The position numbers and the translations under genes were made by a program. 64,000 bases of DNA from Zea mays (taxonomy: Eukaryota > Streptophyta > Magnoliopsida > Poales > Poaceae), in assembly GCF_902167145.1 (NCBI RefSeq), contig NC_050101.1, positions 129,300,990 to 129,364,989 on the forward strand, given 5' to 3'. Of this stretch, positions 22,933 through 33,501 are shown piece after piece (positions within the stretch are counted from its first letter, which is position 1; every line of letters starts with the position of its first letter). The notes beneath the pieces were generated by a model. It made no database searches. It was not told where the DNA came from and saw nothing but the letters and a program-made list of their open reading frames with translations.

Positions 22933-25900
22933 GTTTATGCATCCGGGGGCTCAAGTTGGATACTCGACAGCGGGTGCACAAACCACATGACAGGGGAGAA
23001 GAAGATGTTCTCCTCATATGAGAAAAACCAAGATCCCCAACGAGCTATCACATTCGGGGATGGAAATCAAGGTTTGGTCAAAGGTCTTGGTAAAATAGCT
23101 ATATCTCCTGACCATTCTATTTCAAATGTTTTTCTTGTAGATTCCTTAGATTACAATTTGCTTTCTGTATCTCAATTATGCAAAATGGGCTACAACTATC
23201 TTTTCACTGATACAGGTGTCACTGTCTTTAGAAGAAGTGATGATTCAATAGCATTTAAGGGTGTGTTAGAGGGTCAGCTATACTTAGTAGATTTTGATAG
23301 AGCTGAACTCAACACATGCTTAATTGCTAAGACTAACATGGGCTGGCTCTGGCATCGCCGACTAGCACATGTTGGGATGAAGAATCTTCACAAGCTTCTA
23401 AAGGGAGAACACATTTTAGGACTAACAAATGTTCATTTTGAGAAAGACAGGGTTTGTAGCGCATGCCAGGCAGGAAAGCAAGTTGGCACCCATCATCCGC
23501 ATAAGAACATAATGACGACCGACAGGCCACTGGAGCTCCTACACATGGATCTATTCGGCCCGATCGCTTACATAAGCATCGGCGGGAGTAAGTACTGTCT
23601 AGTTATAGTGGATGATTATTCTCGCTTCACTTGGGTATTCTTTTTACAGGAAAAATCTCAAACCCAAGAGACCTTAAAGGGATTCTTGAGACGGGCTCAA
23701 AATGAGTTCGGCTCAAGGATCAAGAAAATTAGAAGCGACAACGGGACGGAGTTCAAGAACTCTCAAATCGAAGGCTTCCTTGAGGAGGAGGGCATCAAGC
23801 ATGAGTTCTCTTCTCCCTACACCCCTCAACAAAATGGTGTAGTGGAGAGGAAGAATAGAACTCTATTGGACATGGCAAGAACCATGCTTGATGAGTACAA
23901 GACTTCGGATCGGTTTTGGGCGGAAGCGGTCAACACCGCTTGCTACGCCATCAACCAGTTATATCTTCACCGAATCCTCAAGAAGACATCGTATGAACTC
24001 CTAACCGGTAAAAAGCCCAACATTTCATATTTTAGAGTCTTTGGTAGCAAATGTTTTATTCTTGTTAAGAGAGGTAGAAAATCTAAATTTGCTCCTAAGA
24101 CTGTAGAAGGCTTTTTACTAGGATATGACTCAAACACAAGGGCATATAGAGTCTTTAACAAGTCCACTGGACAAGTTGAAGTTTCTTGTGACGTTGTGTT
24201 TGATGAGACTAACGGCTCTCAAGTAGAGCAAGTTGATCTTGATGAGATAGGTATTGAAGAGGCTCCGTGCATCGCGCTAAGGAACATGTCCATTGGGGAT
24301 GTGTGTCCTAAGGAATCCGAAGAGCCTCCAAATGCACAAGATCAACCGTCCTCCTTCACTCAAGCATCTCCACCAACTCAAAAAGAGGATGAAGCTCAAG
24401 TTGATGAAGAAGAAGATCAATCAAATGAGCCACCTCTAGATGACGGCATAGATCAAGGGGGAGATGCAAATGATCAAGACAAGGAGGATGAAGAACAAAG
24501 AACGCCACACCCAAGAGTCCACCAAGCAATCCAACGAGATCACCCCGTCGACACCATCCTCGGCGACATTCATAAGGGGGTAACCACTAGATCTCGTGTT
24601 GCACATTTTTGTGAACATTACTCATTTGTTTCCTCTATTGAGCCACACAGGGTAGAGGAAGCACTACAAGATTCGGATTGGGTGGTGGCGATGCAAGAGG
24701 AGCTCAACAACTTCACTAGGAATGAGGTATGGCATTTAGTTCCACGTCCTAATCAAAATGTTGTAGGAACCAAATGGGTCTTCCGCAACAAGCAAGATGA
24801 GCATGGTGTGGTGACAAGGAACAAAGCTCGACATGTGGCCAAGGGATACTCCCAAGTCGAAGGTTTGGATTTCGGTGAAACCTATGCACCCGTAGCTAGG
24901 CTTGAGTCAATTCGCATATTATTGGCCTATGCTACTTACCATGGCTTTAAGCTTTATCAAATGGACGTGAAAAGTGCCTTCCTCAATGGACCAATCAAGG
25001 AAGAGGTCTATGTTGAGCAACCTCCCGGCTTTGAAGACAGTGAGTACCCTAACCATGTCTATAAGCTCTCTAAGGCGCTTTATGGGCTCAAGCAAGCCCC
25101 AAGAGCATGGTATGAATGCCTTAGGGATTTCCTTATTGCTAATGGCTTCAAAGTCGGAAAAGCCGATCCTACTTTATTCACTAAAACTCTTGAAAATGAC
25201 TTGTTCGTATGCCAAATTTATGTTGATGATATTATATTTGGGTCTACTAACGAGTCTACATGTGAAGAATTTAGTAGGATCATGACACAAAAGTTCGAGA
25301 TGTCTATGATGGGGGAGTTGAAGTACTTCTTAGGATTTCAAGTGAAGCAACTCCAAGAGGGCACCTTCATTAGCCAAACAAAGTACACTCAAGATATTCT
25401 AAGCAAGTTTGGAATGAAGGATGCCAAACCCATCAAGACACCCATGGGAACCAATGGGCATCTCGACCTCGACACGGGAGGTAAGTCCGTGGATCAAAAG
25501 GTATACCGGTCGATGATAGGTTCTTTACTCTATTTATGTGCATCTCGGCCGGACATTATGCTTTCCGTTTGCATGTGTGCAAGATTCCAATCCGACCCTA
25601 AGGAATCCCACCTTACGGCCGTAAAACGAATCTTGAGATATTTGGCTTATACTCCTAAGTTTGGGCTTTGGTACCCTCGGGGATCCACATTTGATTTGAT
25701 TGGTTATTCGGATGCCGATTGGGCAGGGTGCAAAATCAATAGGAAGAGCACATCAGGGACTTGCTAGTTCTTGGGAAGATCCTTGGTGTCTTGGGCTTCA
25801 AAGAAGCAAAATTCGGTCGCTCTTTCCACCGCTGAAGCCGAGTACATTGCCGCAGGTCATTGTTGCGCGCAACTACTTTGGATGAGGCAAACCCTGCGGG

Positions 25901-26175
25901 ACTATGGTTACAAATTAACCAAAGTCCCTTTGCTATGTGATAATGAGAGTGCAATCAAAATGGCCGACAATCCCGTCGAGCATAGCCGCACTAAACACAT
26001 AGCCATCCGGTATCATTTTCTTAGGGATCACCAACAAAAGGGGGATATCGAGATTTCTTACATTAACACTAAAGATCAATTAGCCGATATCTTTACCAAG
26101 CCTCTTGATGAACAAACTTTTACCAAACTTAGGCATGAGCTCAATATTCTTGATTCACACAACTTCTTTTGCTAG
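22933..26175 (+). pseudogene. pol of Opie-like element, nonsense mutation
   Basis: The frame opens directly after an in-frame TAG (22930-22932) and lies in a different frame from gag. In order it encodes aspartic protease (LDSGCTNH), GAG-pre-integrase HHCC zinc finger, integrase core with DDE (HMDLFGP, DNGTEF, VVERKN), reverse transcriptase ([14 protein letters not shown]) and RNase H ([17 protein letters not shown]). A TAG at 25765-25767 replaces the CAG (Gln) of the minus-strand copy, inside RNase H, and cuts off the last 136 residues. The RT motif KARLVAKG reads KARHVAKG here. The C-to-T change is in a CAG (CHG) context, as expected from deamination of methylated cytosine. Confidence 0.94.
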
Positions 26176-26999
26176 ATTGCGCACATAGCTCATTCGTATA
26201 TCTTTGATCATATCTCTTTTATATATGCTATGACTAATATGTTTTCAAGTCTATTTCAAACCAAGTCATAGGCATATTGAAAGGGAATTGGAGTCTTCGG
26301 CGAAGACAAAGGCTTCCACTCCGTAACTCATCCTTCGCCGTCGCTCCAAGCCATTCTCCATCCTTGGGGGAGAGAGCAAAAGGACTTCGTCTTTGGTATA
26401 ATCTTAACTCATTTATCTATGACCAAAGGGGAAGATAGCACTTCGAGGGCTCTAATGATTCCGTTTTTGGCGATTCATGTCAAAAAGGGGGAGAGAATAT
26501 GAGCCCAAAGCAAAAGGACCGCACCACCACCAATTTCAAAAACTTCGTGTTTTCAAAGAATTTTATCATTTGGTATCCTATTGTGTTCAAAAGGGGCAGA
26601 AAGTAGTATTTCAAAAATGATATATCAAAACCCTCTTGAACACTAAGAGGAAGATCTCATTTAGGGGGAGTTTTGTTTAGTCAAAGGAGAAGTATCTGAA
26701 ACAGGGGGAGAAAATTTCAAATCTTGAAAATACTTTGCAAAATCTTATTCATTTACCTTTGACTATTTGCAAAAGAACTTTGAAAAGGATTTACAAAATA
26801 GTTTGCAAAAACAAAACATGTGGTGCAAGCGTGGTCCAAAATGTTATATAAGAAAGAAACAATCCATGCATATCTTGTAAGTATTTATATTGGTTCAATT
26901 CCAAGCAACCTTTGCACTTACATTATGCAAACTAGTTCAATTATACATTTCTATACTTGCTTTGGTTTGTGTTGGCATCAATCACCAAAAAGGGGGAGA
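26176..26999 (+). other. Post-pol non-coding region and PPT
   Basis: About 800 bp between pol and the 3' LTR. It contains ATTGAAAGGGAATT at 26276-26289, an exact repeat of the PPT/LTR junction, followed by the hairpin GTCTTCGGCGAAGAC (26293-26307). Several GGGGGAGA tracts follow, ending in the polypurine tract AAAAAGGGGGAGA (26987-26999) that primes plus-strand DNA synthesis. Confidence 0.8.
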
Positions 27000-27000
27000 T

Positions 27001-28332
27001 TGAAAGGGAATTAGGCTTACACCTAGTTCCTAAATAGTTTTGGTGGTTGAATTGCCCAACACAAATAATTGGACTAACTAGTTTGCCCAAGTGTATAGAT
27101 TAAACAGGTGTAAAAGGTTCACACTCAGCCAATAAAAAGATCAAGTTTTGGATTCAACAAAGGAGCAAAAAGGCAACCGAAGGCACCTCTGGTCTGGCGC
27201 ACCGGACTGTCCGGTGTGCCACCGGACAGTGTCCGGTGCACCACCGGACATGTCCGGTGCACCAGAGGACTCCAACTCGAACTCGCCACCTTCGGGAATT
27301 TCCAGAGGCACTCGCGCTATAATTCACCGGACTGTCCGGTGTACACCGGACAGTGTCCGGTGCGCCAAGAAGGAGCGGCCTCAGGAACTCGCCAGCTTCG
27401 AGAATCTCCAACGGCTAGTCCGCTATAATTCACCGGACATGTCCGGTGTGCACCGGACTGTCCGGTGCAACTCCGGAGCAACGACTATCTCCGCGCCAAC
27501 GGCTACCTGCGGCGCATTAAATGCGCGCGCAGCGCGCGCAGAAGTCAGGCGCGCCCATACTGGCGCACCGGACAAGGAACAGTACATGTCCGGTGTGCAC
27601 CGGACATCCAGGCGGGCCCAGAAGTCAGAAGCTCCAACGGTCAGAATCCAACGGCAGTGATGACGTGGCGGGGGCACCGGACATGTCCGGTGTGCACCAG
27701 ACTGTCCGGTGCGCCATCGAACAGACAGCCTCCCAACGGCCACTTTTGGTGGTTGGGGCTATAAATACCCCAACCACCCCACCATTCATAGTATCCAAGT
27801 TTTCCACTTCTCAACCACTTACAAGAGCTAGGCATTCAATTCTAGACACACCAAAAGAGATCAAATCCTCTCCTAAATCCACAAAAGCATTAGTGACTAG
27901 TGAGAGTGTTTTGCCGTGTTCTTTTGAGCTCTTGCGCTTGGATTGCTTCTTTTCTTTCTCACTTGTTCTTGAGATCAAAACTCCATTGTAATCAAGGCAA
28001 GAGGCACCAATTGTGTGGTGGCCCTTGCGGGGGAAGTTTTGTTCCCGGCTTTGATTTGAGAAAAGAAGCTCACTCCGTCGGAAGGACCGTTTGAGAGAGG
28101 GAAGGGTTGAAAGAGACCCGGCCTTTGTGGCCTCCTCAACGGGGAGTAGGTTTGCGAGAACCGAACCTCGGTAAAACAAATCCACGTGTCACACTCTTCA
28201 TTTGCTTGCGATTTGTGTCTCGCCCTCTCTCGCGGACTTGATTTTATTTCTAACGCTAACCCGACTTGTAGTTGTGCTTATATTTGTAAATTTCAGTTTC
28301 GCCCTATTCACCCCCCCTCTAGGCGACTATCA
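27001..28332 (+). repeat. 3' LTR of defective Opie-like element
   Basis: 1332 bp. It differs from the 5' LTR at ten positions, mostly transitions, and has 7 instead of 10 C in the run before CTCTAGGCGAC. Confidence 0.95.
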
Positions 28333-28744
28333 CCGAGTGTCTTAGACACTCGGCAAAGAACACGATTCCAGTAGTGAGTGTACTAGGTGAGTACCCGTGC
28401 GTTGCAACGGGAACATATAATAACATAATAACTTATATACAAAATGTGTCTTATATTGTTATAAAAAATATTTCATAATCCATTTGTAATCCTAGCCATA
28501 CATAAATTTTGTTATTTTAATTTAGTTGTTTCACTACCCCATTGCAACCACCAGTATCATGCAGACTTCAATATATGTCACGATTTGCATGGTCTCATTA
28601 TTGAAGAGCACGTGTCACAACTGCCGGTAGAAGTTCCCTCGTACATTGTCAGTCATCAGGTACGCACCACCATACACGCTTGCTTAAACAAAAAAGCAAG
28701 TGTATGTGTTTGCGAAGAGAATTAAAGGCAAGCAGGCACAAAAG

Positions 28745-29346
28745 CTACCCCGACGATGGCGAGTGGTCATTGTTGTTGGTCCTCCTCTGCGTCACCTCTG
28801 GTGCCAAGATGACACCATAGTCCTTGATATAGTAGTCGTCGAACGCGCACGACATGGCGAATACCGATGACTCTTGGCTGGGCTGCCAAACGAAGTGCAC
28901 CCCGGGCTCATCAGCGAGGTAGTACACCTAGCCGTTGCACCACCGGATGTGCTACTCCTCTACATAAATCTTGTTCGAGGACACTCACACAACGTCAGCA
29001 ATGACCGTCGTCCCAGCGCACAAGAATCCATGACCGGTCAGTAGTGACTTACGTGGGAGGTTGAGCTTCAGGTGCATGATGAGCTGGACGGTGTGACGAC
29101 GCTGTTGTCGGATGCGGTGCCCAGAACAACCCGAGAGTCACCGGCGTTGGCGACGACCATGAGGTCCCCCTATTTGAAGATGGACAGCGCGGTGCAGCCG
29201 CTCTGGACCGCGTCCAAACGGTGGCTGCGCCGGAGCTTGTCGAACACAACGACACATGAGATCACGTAGTACTGCTTCCAGAGGTCGAACTGGCAGTCGC
29301 CAAGCTTCTTTTCGTCGTCGATGAGCGACGCCAACGCGAGCGCCTC
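28745..29346 (-). pseudogene. PP2C protein phosphatase fragment (2 exons)
   Basis: PP2C enzymes are Mn/Mg-dependent Ser/Thr phosphatases. Exon 1 (29346 to 29053) encodes the stretch ending with the conserved GCTALSI and VANAGDSRVVLG motifs; the second Asp-containing motif (GDSR) is intact. It is followed by a splice donor, GTAAGTC. The next exon (about 28960 to 28745) has HIRWCNG, YYLADEPG, then FAMSCAFDDYYIKDYG and APEVTQRR, matching the plant PP2C core (usual form SRAFGDYCIKDYG). Defects: a TAG in exon 1 (FK*GDL), a 1-bp loss before VQL, and a TAG in NG*VYY. N- and C-terminal exons are missing. It is a captured, decayed fragment inside the Helitron, in the same orientation as the Helitron. 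Confidence 0.85.
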
Positions 29347-29682
29347 CTACCAGTGGTGTTTGTTCGGGGTTTTCAAGTAAGAAACATGGATTCATCTTTG
29401 GTGTTGGTTTATGAAAATGACTCACAAGTCAGAGCCATGGAAAAATATTACGGAGAATAAATGTCATACATATAAAAAAGAATTTAAGTTGAAAACATTA
29501 TTCAAACAAAAGAAATTGCATGCAAGGCTCTTTTTTAAATACTACTCCCTCCATCTAAAAATATAATTCAGGAATCTCGTTGATAATTATTTACTACTAC
29601 ACATTGTGCAAAGGTAGCAGGTGGGCTTTGGGAGAGATGTAGTATATATTTTTACTGTAACAAATATTGACATAAACACACA

Positions 29683-29751
29683 TGTGGTGTAGTGGTAGCT
29701 ACCAACATATTTGCTTAAGAGGTCGCAGGTTCGAATCCCATTGGAGTCACA
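29683..29751 (+). promoter_or_regulatory. tRNA-like Pol III promoter in Helitron
   Basis: A-box TGGTGTAGTGG at 29685-29695 and a consensus B-box GGTTCGAATCC at 29728-29738 are followed by a run of seven T at 29759-29765 that could terminate Pol III. TGTG and CACA ends can pair, and TGGTAGCTACCA can form a hairpin, but the T-arm stem is poor, so I do not call a tRNA gene. Confidence 0.5.
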
Positions 29752-29999
29752 TTTTGTGTTTTTTTAATTTAATTTTAGCTAGGCGTGGGATGCACGTGGG
29801 AATGAGAATTGCGGGGAGGGGGGAATGGGAATTGCGGGGAGGGGGGAACGAGAAAGACAGTGCAGGGAGGGGTAATGGGAATGACAGAACACACGGAATG
29901 GCAACCGGGAATGAGAATGAGCTTTGCGGGGAGGGAAGAATGAGAAAGACAGACAGTGTGGGAATGGCAGTCTACCCTTACCGTATTAATTAGTAGAGA

Positions 30000-30909
30000 T
30001 TTTAAAAAAATCTAATAAAAAGTATAAAACATGCTCGAGGCCCAATTCAGCCCACGAGGAGAGCACCATTAGGGTTCCCCTAGACAACAATGGTCCATTT
30101 CCTTTCTCTCCTTTTTTTCATGGCTGGATGCACGTTCTCTTTTCTTCTTTTTTCGCATGGCCTAGCCCATATGAGTCCAATGCACAAGCCCCTTTTTAGG
30201 TTTTCTAGTTGCTGGCCGCCGCCCCCAATCCTTCTCTCTCTTTATTTTCTATTGCTGGTTCGATGGAATGGACAGGGGAGGTGATGGTGATCGTGCGCAT
30301 GGCAGCAAGCTTGCTGCAGTGATGCTCGTACGCGCGGCCGGCTTGCGGCGGCAGGGCATCCTGCGCGTTAGCTCGCTGAGCGGCGGCTGCGGGGCACGCG
30401 CCTCTGCGCTTGCAGCGACAGCTGTGGCGAGCCACGCCCGTGATTTCGACTACGGTGGCGACCGCGGCGAAACCCGCCTTCGTACTTGGCAGTGGTGGCG
30501 CTCGCCTAGGTGCTCGACCGCGGCGGCACTTTCTGCGCACTTGGCTCGCGGCGGCGACCGCCTGCGTGCTTGGCCATGGCGGTGCTCGCTTGCTTGCGTT
30601 CGGCTATGACGCGGCTAGATGCTCACGTTCCATTGGGACAGTGGCAGCATGGTTCGTGCTCGTCCTGCGTAGAGCGCGGTGGCGTGGTCCGCCGGGGTGC
30701 GCTGCATCTCAGTCAGCTTCGAGCCGACGATAAAATCTACTATAGGGATGATTTTCTTTTGTTTTCCTTCTGCGCATTTGCGTTTATGCCCGAGGGAAGA
30801 AAAATACTTACAATGCAGAAAATCATTACTGGGAGTATAGCTGCGAGTGAGATTACCTTATTATTGCTATGTGAACTCCTAAATTGCAAGAGCAATGGTG
30901 CTGATAACG
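30000..30909 (-). other. 5' leader region of the 215-bp-LTR element
   Basis: The GC-rich stretch 30265-30720 is open in several frames but shows no protein motifs. The minus-strand sequence next to the LTR is CGTTATCAGCACCATTGC, where the primer-binding site should be; the priming tRNA was not identified. Confidence 0.5.
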
Positions 30910-31124
30910 TGTTAAGGACCCTTTGCTACCGAGTGTAGTCCAAAGGCTACTTAACTCATAAACACATGAGACACAAAGATATAGGAAGTATTGATATTCT
31001 CACTCATGTATTCTGTTTACTGGTTACAACAAATGGTAGGGTTCTCCTCTATATATAGTGCAAAGTTAGAGTTTCGGTTAGATGGGCTACATGGGCCTTC
31101 GGTGCCCAAACTGGTTTCTTAACA
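30910..31124 (-). repeat. 5' LTR of 215-bp-LTR element
   Basis: 215 bp, 93.5% identical to the copy at 12906-13120. It is followed on the plus strand by the target duplication GTTTC. Confidence 0.9.
31050..31057 (-). promoter_or_regulatory. TATA box of the 215-bp LTR
   Basis: TATATATA, identical on both strands, about 75 bp inside the LTR start on the minus strand and conserved in the other LTR. Confidence 0.5.
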
Positions 31125-31129
31125 GTTTC

Positions 31130-32790
31130 GACGGTAAACGTTAGGCGCGCTTAGACAGACCTGCGACTGCAAGTCTGCGACAACGTAGGTCTTTGCTCTC
31201 ACACCCCTAGGATTGCTCATCCTAGGAAAAGACACAGATCCTAAAGGGATTTTAGTTTCCAAAGTAGCCTATGTTCGGTTGTGATGGATTAATTCCTCTG
31301 GTGGACCTTCATCATACAGTGAAATATATCATATGCATAATGCTTGAATAATATTGAATAAGAGTATTATTACGTAATAATTGTTCATAATGGTTCCACT
31401 AGTAGACACTCCATTTAGCAAAAATGTCAACTAGTTGACCATGTGCCTAAAACTCGACATAATCTTGGAACTCCGCACTCCAGTGCACCTATTCTCCTTC
31501 TAAATATTGAAAGTACATAGGTTTTGATGGAAAAAGGCAACAATGAGTACTTTCACACTCAACAAGTATTCCACTTTGAGAGAAATGGACCAGCTATATT
31601 TGTGGATTAGCTCAATTGATTGCTTTAGTTAGTCAAGTTTTATTTTAATAATAAAAACATACTAATACCCTTTTTGCCAAAGCATTTCTCTTGATAAAGA
31701 TGATTATAGTCCAAAAACTAGAAAACATTAACTGCATCCGACAGTGAACCGTTACAGTCTAGTAACCTTCAAAACCTTTCACAACATCCCATAATGAAAC
31801 ATTTACTACATCTCATAGTGAACCTTTTGCCTTTGTAAACACTAATATGTGAGGATTCCAAGGTTGCTCTTGATCATGATCATGATTGATATATCAGTTT
31901 AACTACTCTACGGGGTTTGTACAACTTTTTCACAAATCATGTTACCCATCGCTAGGATTTGTGGTAGGGTTCACTATGAGACCTTTCAAAAGGGTCCTCC
32001 TATGTGTATTAGATGCAATATAATATTTGGGAGCAATCTCCCATAACTCTCCACCACGCACTAGGCAATATATGAACATCTCACCCAATAAATAGCCAAG
32101 AATATGTGTGGCCAAAGAGCCTTTTTTGTCCCCATGTGCCATGACTAATGCCCATAAGGCCTCACTAATTAAATGTTTAAGACCTGAGCCCATATAGTCA
32201 TTATGGTTGTACGGTTTCCCCGAGTGGTCGCTCAGTGAAAAAGCAGTCCTTAGGGTGAGGCACTTGAGCAATCCTAAATCCCATGCTCAAGTCCCCATTT
32301 TCCATGTTGCTGAAAAGATAACTTTTATAAAACTTGTTTCAGTAAAACTTTGAATTCACAATTCTCTTTTGTTATAGTATAGCACTAGCATCATCGGTCA
32401 AAATTCCAAATTTGCAGTTTAACAAGGACATGGTGGTCAATAGCTAGGTAAGTCCAACTAGGAGCAACAAATTGACCAAAAATAGTAACTAACATTTAAT
32501 GTAATAGGGTACAGGATCTCGAAACACTTGCCTTTTCAAAGTTTTCTGGGTCCTCAAAAGTGGGGACCGGGATACAATTGCAAATCTCCAAGTCTACTCA
32601 TATCATATAACAAATATGGGAACAAAATAAGAAATAATACACCAAGCACAAACAGATTGCATAAAAATAGTTTTGGAATTTTTATGTGGAACAATACAAA
32701 TTATTTCAAACCAAAATCATTTAATTTGAGTGAAAATGATTTTGTTATCCATTTTAATGTATTTAAACAATCAAACTTCGTAAAATTATT
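31130..32790. other. Low-copy DNA with old repeat remnants
   Basis: No gene seen. A piece near 31232-31272 resembles one arm of the MITE at 11810-11928. The stretch 31850-32290 is a decayed relative of the Tekay-like LTRs further right: it has a GATTGATATATCAGTTTAAC block like the CGACTGATATACCA blocks at 34170 and 38755. Confidence 0.45.
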
Positions 32791-32792
32791 TT

Positions 32793-33129
32793 GAGTCCCG
32801 GCCCGGTTTTTCCCCACTAACCAATTACGTTACGACCACTGAACAAACTTGGTTGACGAACATGGTTTATGCACCGCTAATCTAGCGGCTTGTCGAGCAT
32901 TTGACAAACTCACACCATCCATTTCAAATTGGATTTGTCCCGTGGACACACGAGCAATCCAACCCGTAGGATTTCCTTTTCCTCTTCCCATTCGAACTTC
33001 CGCGGGTTTCCCCGTAATAGGAAGATCTGCGAGAACTCTTACCCATATCTTACAATTTCTTCGAAATTGTCCGCTCATAGCACGACGGAATTGTCCGATT
33101 GTAGCCCGACGCGCTGCTTCAATGGCTCG
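32793..33129 (-). pseudogene. rpl16: Mitochondrial rpl16 fragment (NUMT)
   Basis: The minus frame from 33129 to the stop at 32830 reads AIEAARRATIGQFRRAMSG, KIWVRVLADLPITGKPAEVR, GKGNPTGWIARVSTGQ and HKPCSSTKFVQWS. This is the C-terminal 99 residues of plant mitochondrial ribosomal protein L16. The start and first third are missing; upstream of the matching part the sequence changes abruptly. About 37 bp after the stop (to about 32793) also look organellar before AT-rich nuclear DNA resumes. The frame is undamaged, suggesting fairly recent transfer. It lacks a start and a targeting sequence, so it is not expected to function in the nucleus. Confidence 0.88.
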
Positions 33130-33501
33130 AGGTAGTTTTCTAATTATCCATAAAGGTCATGATTCAAAAACTATATTATCAACCCCTCGAATGAACTAAA
33201 GGGTATGTGGGTTGTTTTTCATTGAATGGAGGGGCTCTTTTGAAAGCTTGGTATTGTCAATGCTGCGTTGACCTACAGTTGACCGGTATTGAGGCTCTCC
33301 GACCGTTGGATCACATGTGTGTGGCTCATATTAACAAGTGAGTTGTGTCGACGACGCTTGGCGACGGTGATGGTCTCCACGATGGGAGTTCATCGGTGAT
33401 TTTTGGGCTGGGGTCTATGTGTTTGGTTGGGGTTGTGGATTGACACCAAGCCATTATGGTAACTCTCTAAGAATGGTTTGAGGGTGGTGGAGCAAGTTGT
33501 G
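33130..33501. other. Unassigned DNA beside the NUMT
   Basis: The first 70 bp (to about 33200) could be further organellar DNA but were not recognised. The rest is low-copy sequence without an ORF of note. Confidence 0.35.

Larger units (their letters stand above)
18850..28332 (+). mobile_element. Opie-like SIRE retrotransposon, defective
   Basis: Complete 9483-bp element with target duplication CCGAG (18845-18849 and 28333-28337). Order: 5' LTR, PBS, gag, pol, non-coding tail, PPT, 3' LTR. The LTRs differ by ten substitutions and a C-run length change. Gag is broken by an 8-bp deletion and pol by a nonsense codon, so it cannot supply its own proteins, although its cis signals look intact. 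It is inserted in the right-hand subterminal region of the CACTA element. The gag and pol proteins are closely similar to those of the minus-strand element at 39029-48327. Confidence 0.95.
17345..28376. mobile_element. Non-autonomous CACTA transposon, TSD AGT
   Basis: Left end CACTACCGGAAT, right end inverted CACTACTGGAAT, flanked by AGT (17342-17344 and 28377-28379), the 3-bp duplication expected of CACTA elements. Subterminal CTTTGCCGAGTG motifs occur in both orientations near the left end, around 18670-18849 and in the last 45 bp. Without the Opie-like insertion it is about 1.54 kb, with no transposase. The interior has a roughly 140-bp diverged tandem repeat, a 14-bp perfect hairpin and a tRNA-like Pol III box pair. 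Confidence 0.93.
28382..29999 (-). mobile_element. Helitron (1618 bp) with captured gene
   Basis: On the minus strand the element starts TCTCTACTAATTAATACGG directly after an A and ends with the hairpin CCCGTTGCAACGCACGGG followed 11 nt later by CTAGT. A TC start, a GC-rich hairpin and a CTRRT end are Helitron hallmarks. The base after CTAGT is A rather than the usual T, so the 3' junction is not canonical. The CACTA element ends only 5 bp away. It carries a PP2C gene fragment with a retained intron, a common feature of maize Helitrons, and no Rep/helicase. Confidence 0.8.
12906..31124 (-). mobile_element. LTR element with 215-bp LTRs, TSD GTTTC
   Basis: Two 215-bp LTRs (12906-13120 and 30910-31124) begin TGTTAAGAAACC and end CTTAACA on the minus strand, and the whole is flanked by GTTTC (12901-12905 and 31125-31129). 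Orientation is minus: the polypurine tract AAGGGGGAG lies against the left LTR. Without the nested CACTA element it is about 7.2 kb. I see no gag or pol frame in 13121-17344 or 30000-30909, so this is either a large non-autonomous (LARD-like) element or a heavily decayed copia element. The LTRs differ at 14 of 215 positions, making it the oldest dated insertion here. Confidence 0.88.

Noticed and set aside
29683..29751. A functional tRNA gene
   Set aside because: A- and B-boxes are good, but the T-arm stem and acceptor do not pair well and no anticodon arm is convincing.
30268..30938. Overlapping GC-rich frames of 107-142 residues
   Set aside because: No motif, several frames open at once, and they lie in the leader of an LTR element.
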